Assembly (NCBI GenBank): GCA_002687665.1
Contig: NZAX01000056.1
Location: 1-8,602 of the forward strand
DNA from: Flavobacteriaceae bacterium
Lineage (GTDB): Bacteria > Bacteroidota > Bacteroidia > Flavobacteriales > Flavobacteriaceae
DNA: 8,602 bases
Direction of reading: 5' to 3'
Below, in pieces: positions 7,363 to 8,602 of the stretch (position 1 is the stretch's first letter; the number at the start of each line of letters is the position of its first letter). The position numbers and the translations under genes are program-made. The notes under the pieces are model-generated. The model ran no database searches and had not been told where the DNA came from. It was given only the letters and a program-made list of their open reading frames with translations.

Positions 7363-8595
7363 ATGTTTAATAATATAATATTTCTACCCTTGATTCATAC
7401 AATTAGATTGTTTTTCTTTTTCACTTTTTTTGCCTTGTCAACTTATGCACAGTATAATTTTGATCAACTCGATAAAAGAATGCGAAAATTCGTTGAGGAT
7501 AAAGAGTTGATAGGTTTTCAAACAATGGTTATTAAAAAAGGGAAAATTATTCATTACGATATGTTTGGTTATGATAATATCGAGGAAAAAAAACCAATTG
7601 AAAAAAACAGTATTTTTAGAATTGCTTCAATTACTAAATGCATTGTTGCAGTTGCTATTATGAAGCTTTATGAAAAAGGATATTTCGATTTAGAGGATCC
7701 CATTGGTCGATACATTTTAGAATATAAAAACCCAATGGTATACCAAGTAGATGGTACTCTCAAACCCGCTTCAAACCCTATTCGCGTTATCGATGTTCTA
7801 AGACATACCACTGGTATTGGAAAAACATACCCCGCGTTGAGAGAGCAATTTGATGTATTAAAAACCAACCGCTCCTACGACTTGGAGACAGAAGTAAAGC
7901 GGATGAGTAAAATTCCACTTGCTGAAGAACCAGGAACCTTTTGGATATACGGACCATCAGTCAACATAGGGGCTTATCTTATTGAAAAACTGACAGGAAA
8001 AAAAATTGATGAATTTTTAAAAATAGAAGTTTTTGATCCTTTGCAGATGCAAGATACTTTTTTTGAAATTCCAAAAGAGAAACAGTATCGTTTTACCACC
8101 GGATATTTTTTAGATAAACCAGGAGAGTATAGCCTATTAGATCACCCCAAAAATTCAACCTATACCCAAAAAGTTACTTTTTGTAATCCTTCTGGAGGAT
8201 TGGCATCAACCATTGAGGATCTGTCAAAGTTCTGTATGATGCTCCTTAACAAGGGAACCTATAAAGGTCAGAAAATATTGGAAAAACATACCGTCGAATT
8301 GATGACCAAAGATCAACTAAACGGAATAAGAAATCATAAACCAAATGATGATAACCACAAGCCCAATAAGGCAATTGGTTTTGGAATGACTTTCAGTGTA
8401 ATAAAAAATATAGCTGCCCACCCATTTCCTGGAAGTCAGGGAAGTTATGGTTGGCATGGTTCATGGGGTCCCTACTTTAGAATTGATCCTAAGGAAAATT
8501 TGGTGATGATCCTTATGACTCAAATGAAAGGATGGGACTATTCCAGGAAAGAGATTTTCGAGAAACATGTATACAATGCTGTTTTAGATCGTTAA
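7363..8595 (+). CDS. Exported serine hydrolase, class C beta-lactamase / esterase fold
   Basis: Penicillin-binding-protein-like serine hydrolase (Pfam beta-lactamase family, PF00144), 410 residues, probably periplasmic. Residues 1-29 are a signal peptide with a strongly hydrophobic core (LFFFFTFFAL) and a cleavage site after TYA. The nucleophile motif SxxK is S89-I-T-K92, the second motif is Y196-G-P-S-V-N201 (Tyr as general base) and the third is H365-G-S-W-G369 before a beta strand (YFRIDP...LVMILMTQ). NPSGGLASTIEDLSKF (275-290) is another family hallmark. Members include esterases, D-aminopeptidases and class C beta-lactamases. In a PUL setting an ester-cleaving role on a decorated glycan is an attractive inference, but a peptidoglycan or unrelated role is equally possible. 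ATG at 7363 lies nine bases after a terminator T-tract, which makes its transcription unclear. An in-frame TTG at 7390 would give a more conventional 20-residue signal (MIHTIRLFFFF...). Confidence 0.88.
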   Translation: MFNNIIFLPLIHTIRLFFFFTFFALSTYAQYNFDQLDKRMRKFVEDKELIGFQTMVIKKGKIIHYDMFGYDNIEEKKPIEKNSIFRIASITKCIVAVAIMKLYEKGYFDLEDPIGRYILEYKNPMVYQVDGTLKPASNPIRVIDVLRHTTGIGKTYPALREQFDVLKTNRSYDLETEVKRMSKIPLAEEPGTFWIYGPSVNIGAYLIEKLTGKKIDEFLKIEVFDPLQMQDTFFEIPKEKQYRFTTGYFLDKPGEYSLLDHPKNSTYTQKVTFCNPSGGLASTIEDLSKFCMMLLNKGTYKGQKILEKHTVELMTKDQLNGIRNHKPNDDNHKPNKAIGFGMTFSVIKNIAAHPFPGSQGSYGWHGSWGPYFRIDPKENLVMILMTQMKGWDYSRKEIFEKHVYNAVLDR

Positions 8596-8602
8596 TTTTT
8601 CT

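Noticed and set aside
7363..8595. Calling the serine hydrolase an antibiotic-resistance (AmpC) beta-lactamase
   Set aside because: It has the shared fold motifs (SITK, YGPSVN, HGSWG), but the third motif is not the KTG of true class C beta-lactamases and the context is glycan use.
1..8602. CRISPR arrays, tRNA/rRNA genes, insertion sequences, attachment sites
   Set aside because: No spaced direct repeats, tRNA-like cloverleaf, transposase or terminal inverted repeats were seen on either strand.

Overview
This window looks like part of a chromosome from a marine-type member of the Bacteroidota, most likely a flavobacterium. It is AT-rich, it lacks Shine-Dalgarno sequences and has A-rich leaders before its start codons, and it carries a SusC/SusD outer-membrane glycan-uptake pair. 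Together with a secreted glycoside hydrolase and a secreted serine hydrolase this makes a small polysaccharide utilisation locus (PUL), or one edge of a larger one. The taxonomic call is inference; no marker gene is present.

Layout: positions 1-369 hold no intact gene, but a short stretch there reads like a decayed coding sequence with one in-frame stop and one frameshift. Positions 370-1995 (minus strand) encode an exported glycoside hydrolase of clan GH-A, best matched to family GH39 (beta-xylosidase / alpha-L-iduronidase type). The divergent intergenic region 1996-2387 separates it from the plus-strand genes and contains a plausible Bacteroidota-type promoter and a small interrupted palindrome. 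Positions 2388-5399 encode the SusC-like TonB-dependent transporter, followed within about 50 bases by the SusD-like surface lipoprotein (to 7295). A strong intrinsic terminator (7313-7353) closes that operon. Only nine bases after its T-tract begins a 410-residue exported serine hydrolase of the class C beta-lactamase / esterase fold (7363-8595).

How the genes may work together (inference from family knowledge): SusD and SusC form a lidded surface complex that captures an oligosaccharide and imports it into the periplasm using TonB energy. The GH39 enzyme would cleave a terminal xylosyl, uronosyl or related residue from it. The serine hydrolase, if it is part of the same system, might remove an ester substituent. 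The glycan substrate cannot be read from these genes. No PUL regulator (hybrid two-component sensor, SusR-like, ECF sigma/anti-sigma or LacI/GntR) lies in the window, and the transporter lacks the N-terminal signalling (STN) domain that would pair it with an anti-sigma factor.

I did not find a clearly new biological system. The most worthwhile oddities are the terminator packed against the serine hydrolase start, the relic-like sequence at the left edge, and the unassigned specificity of the GH39 / SusCD / serine hydrolase combination.
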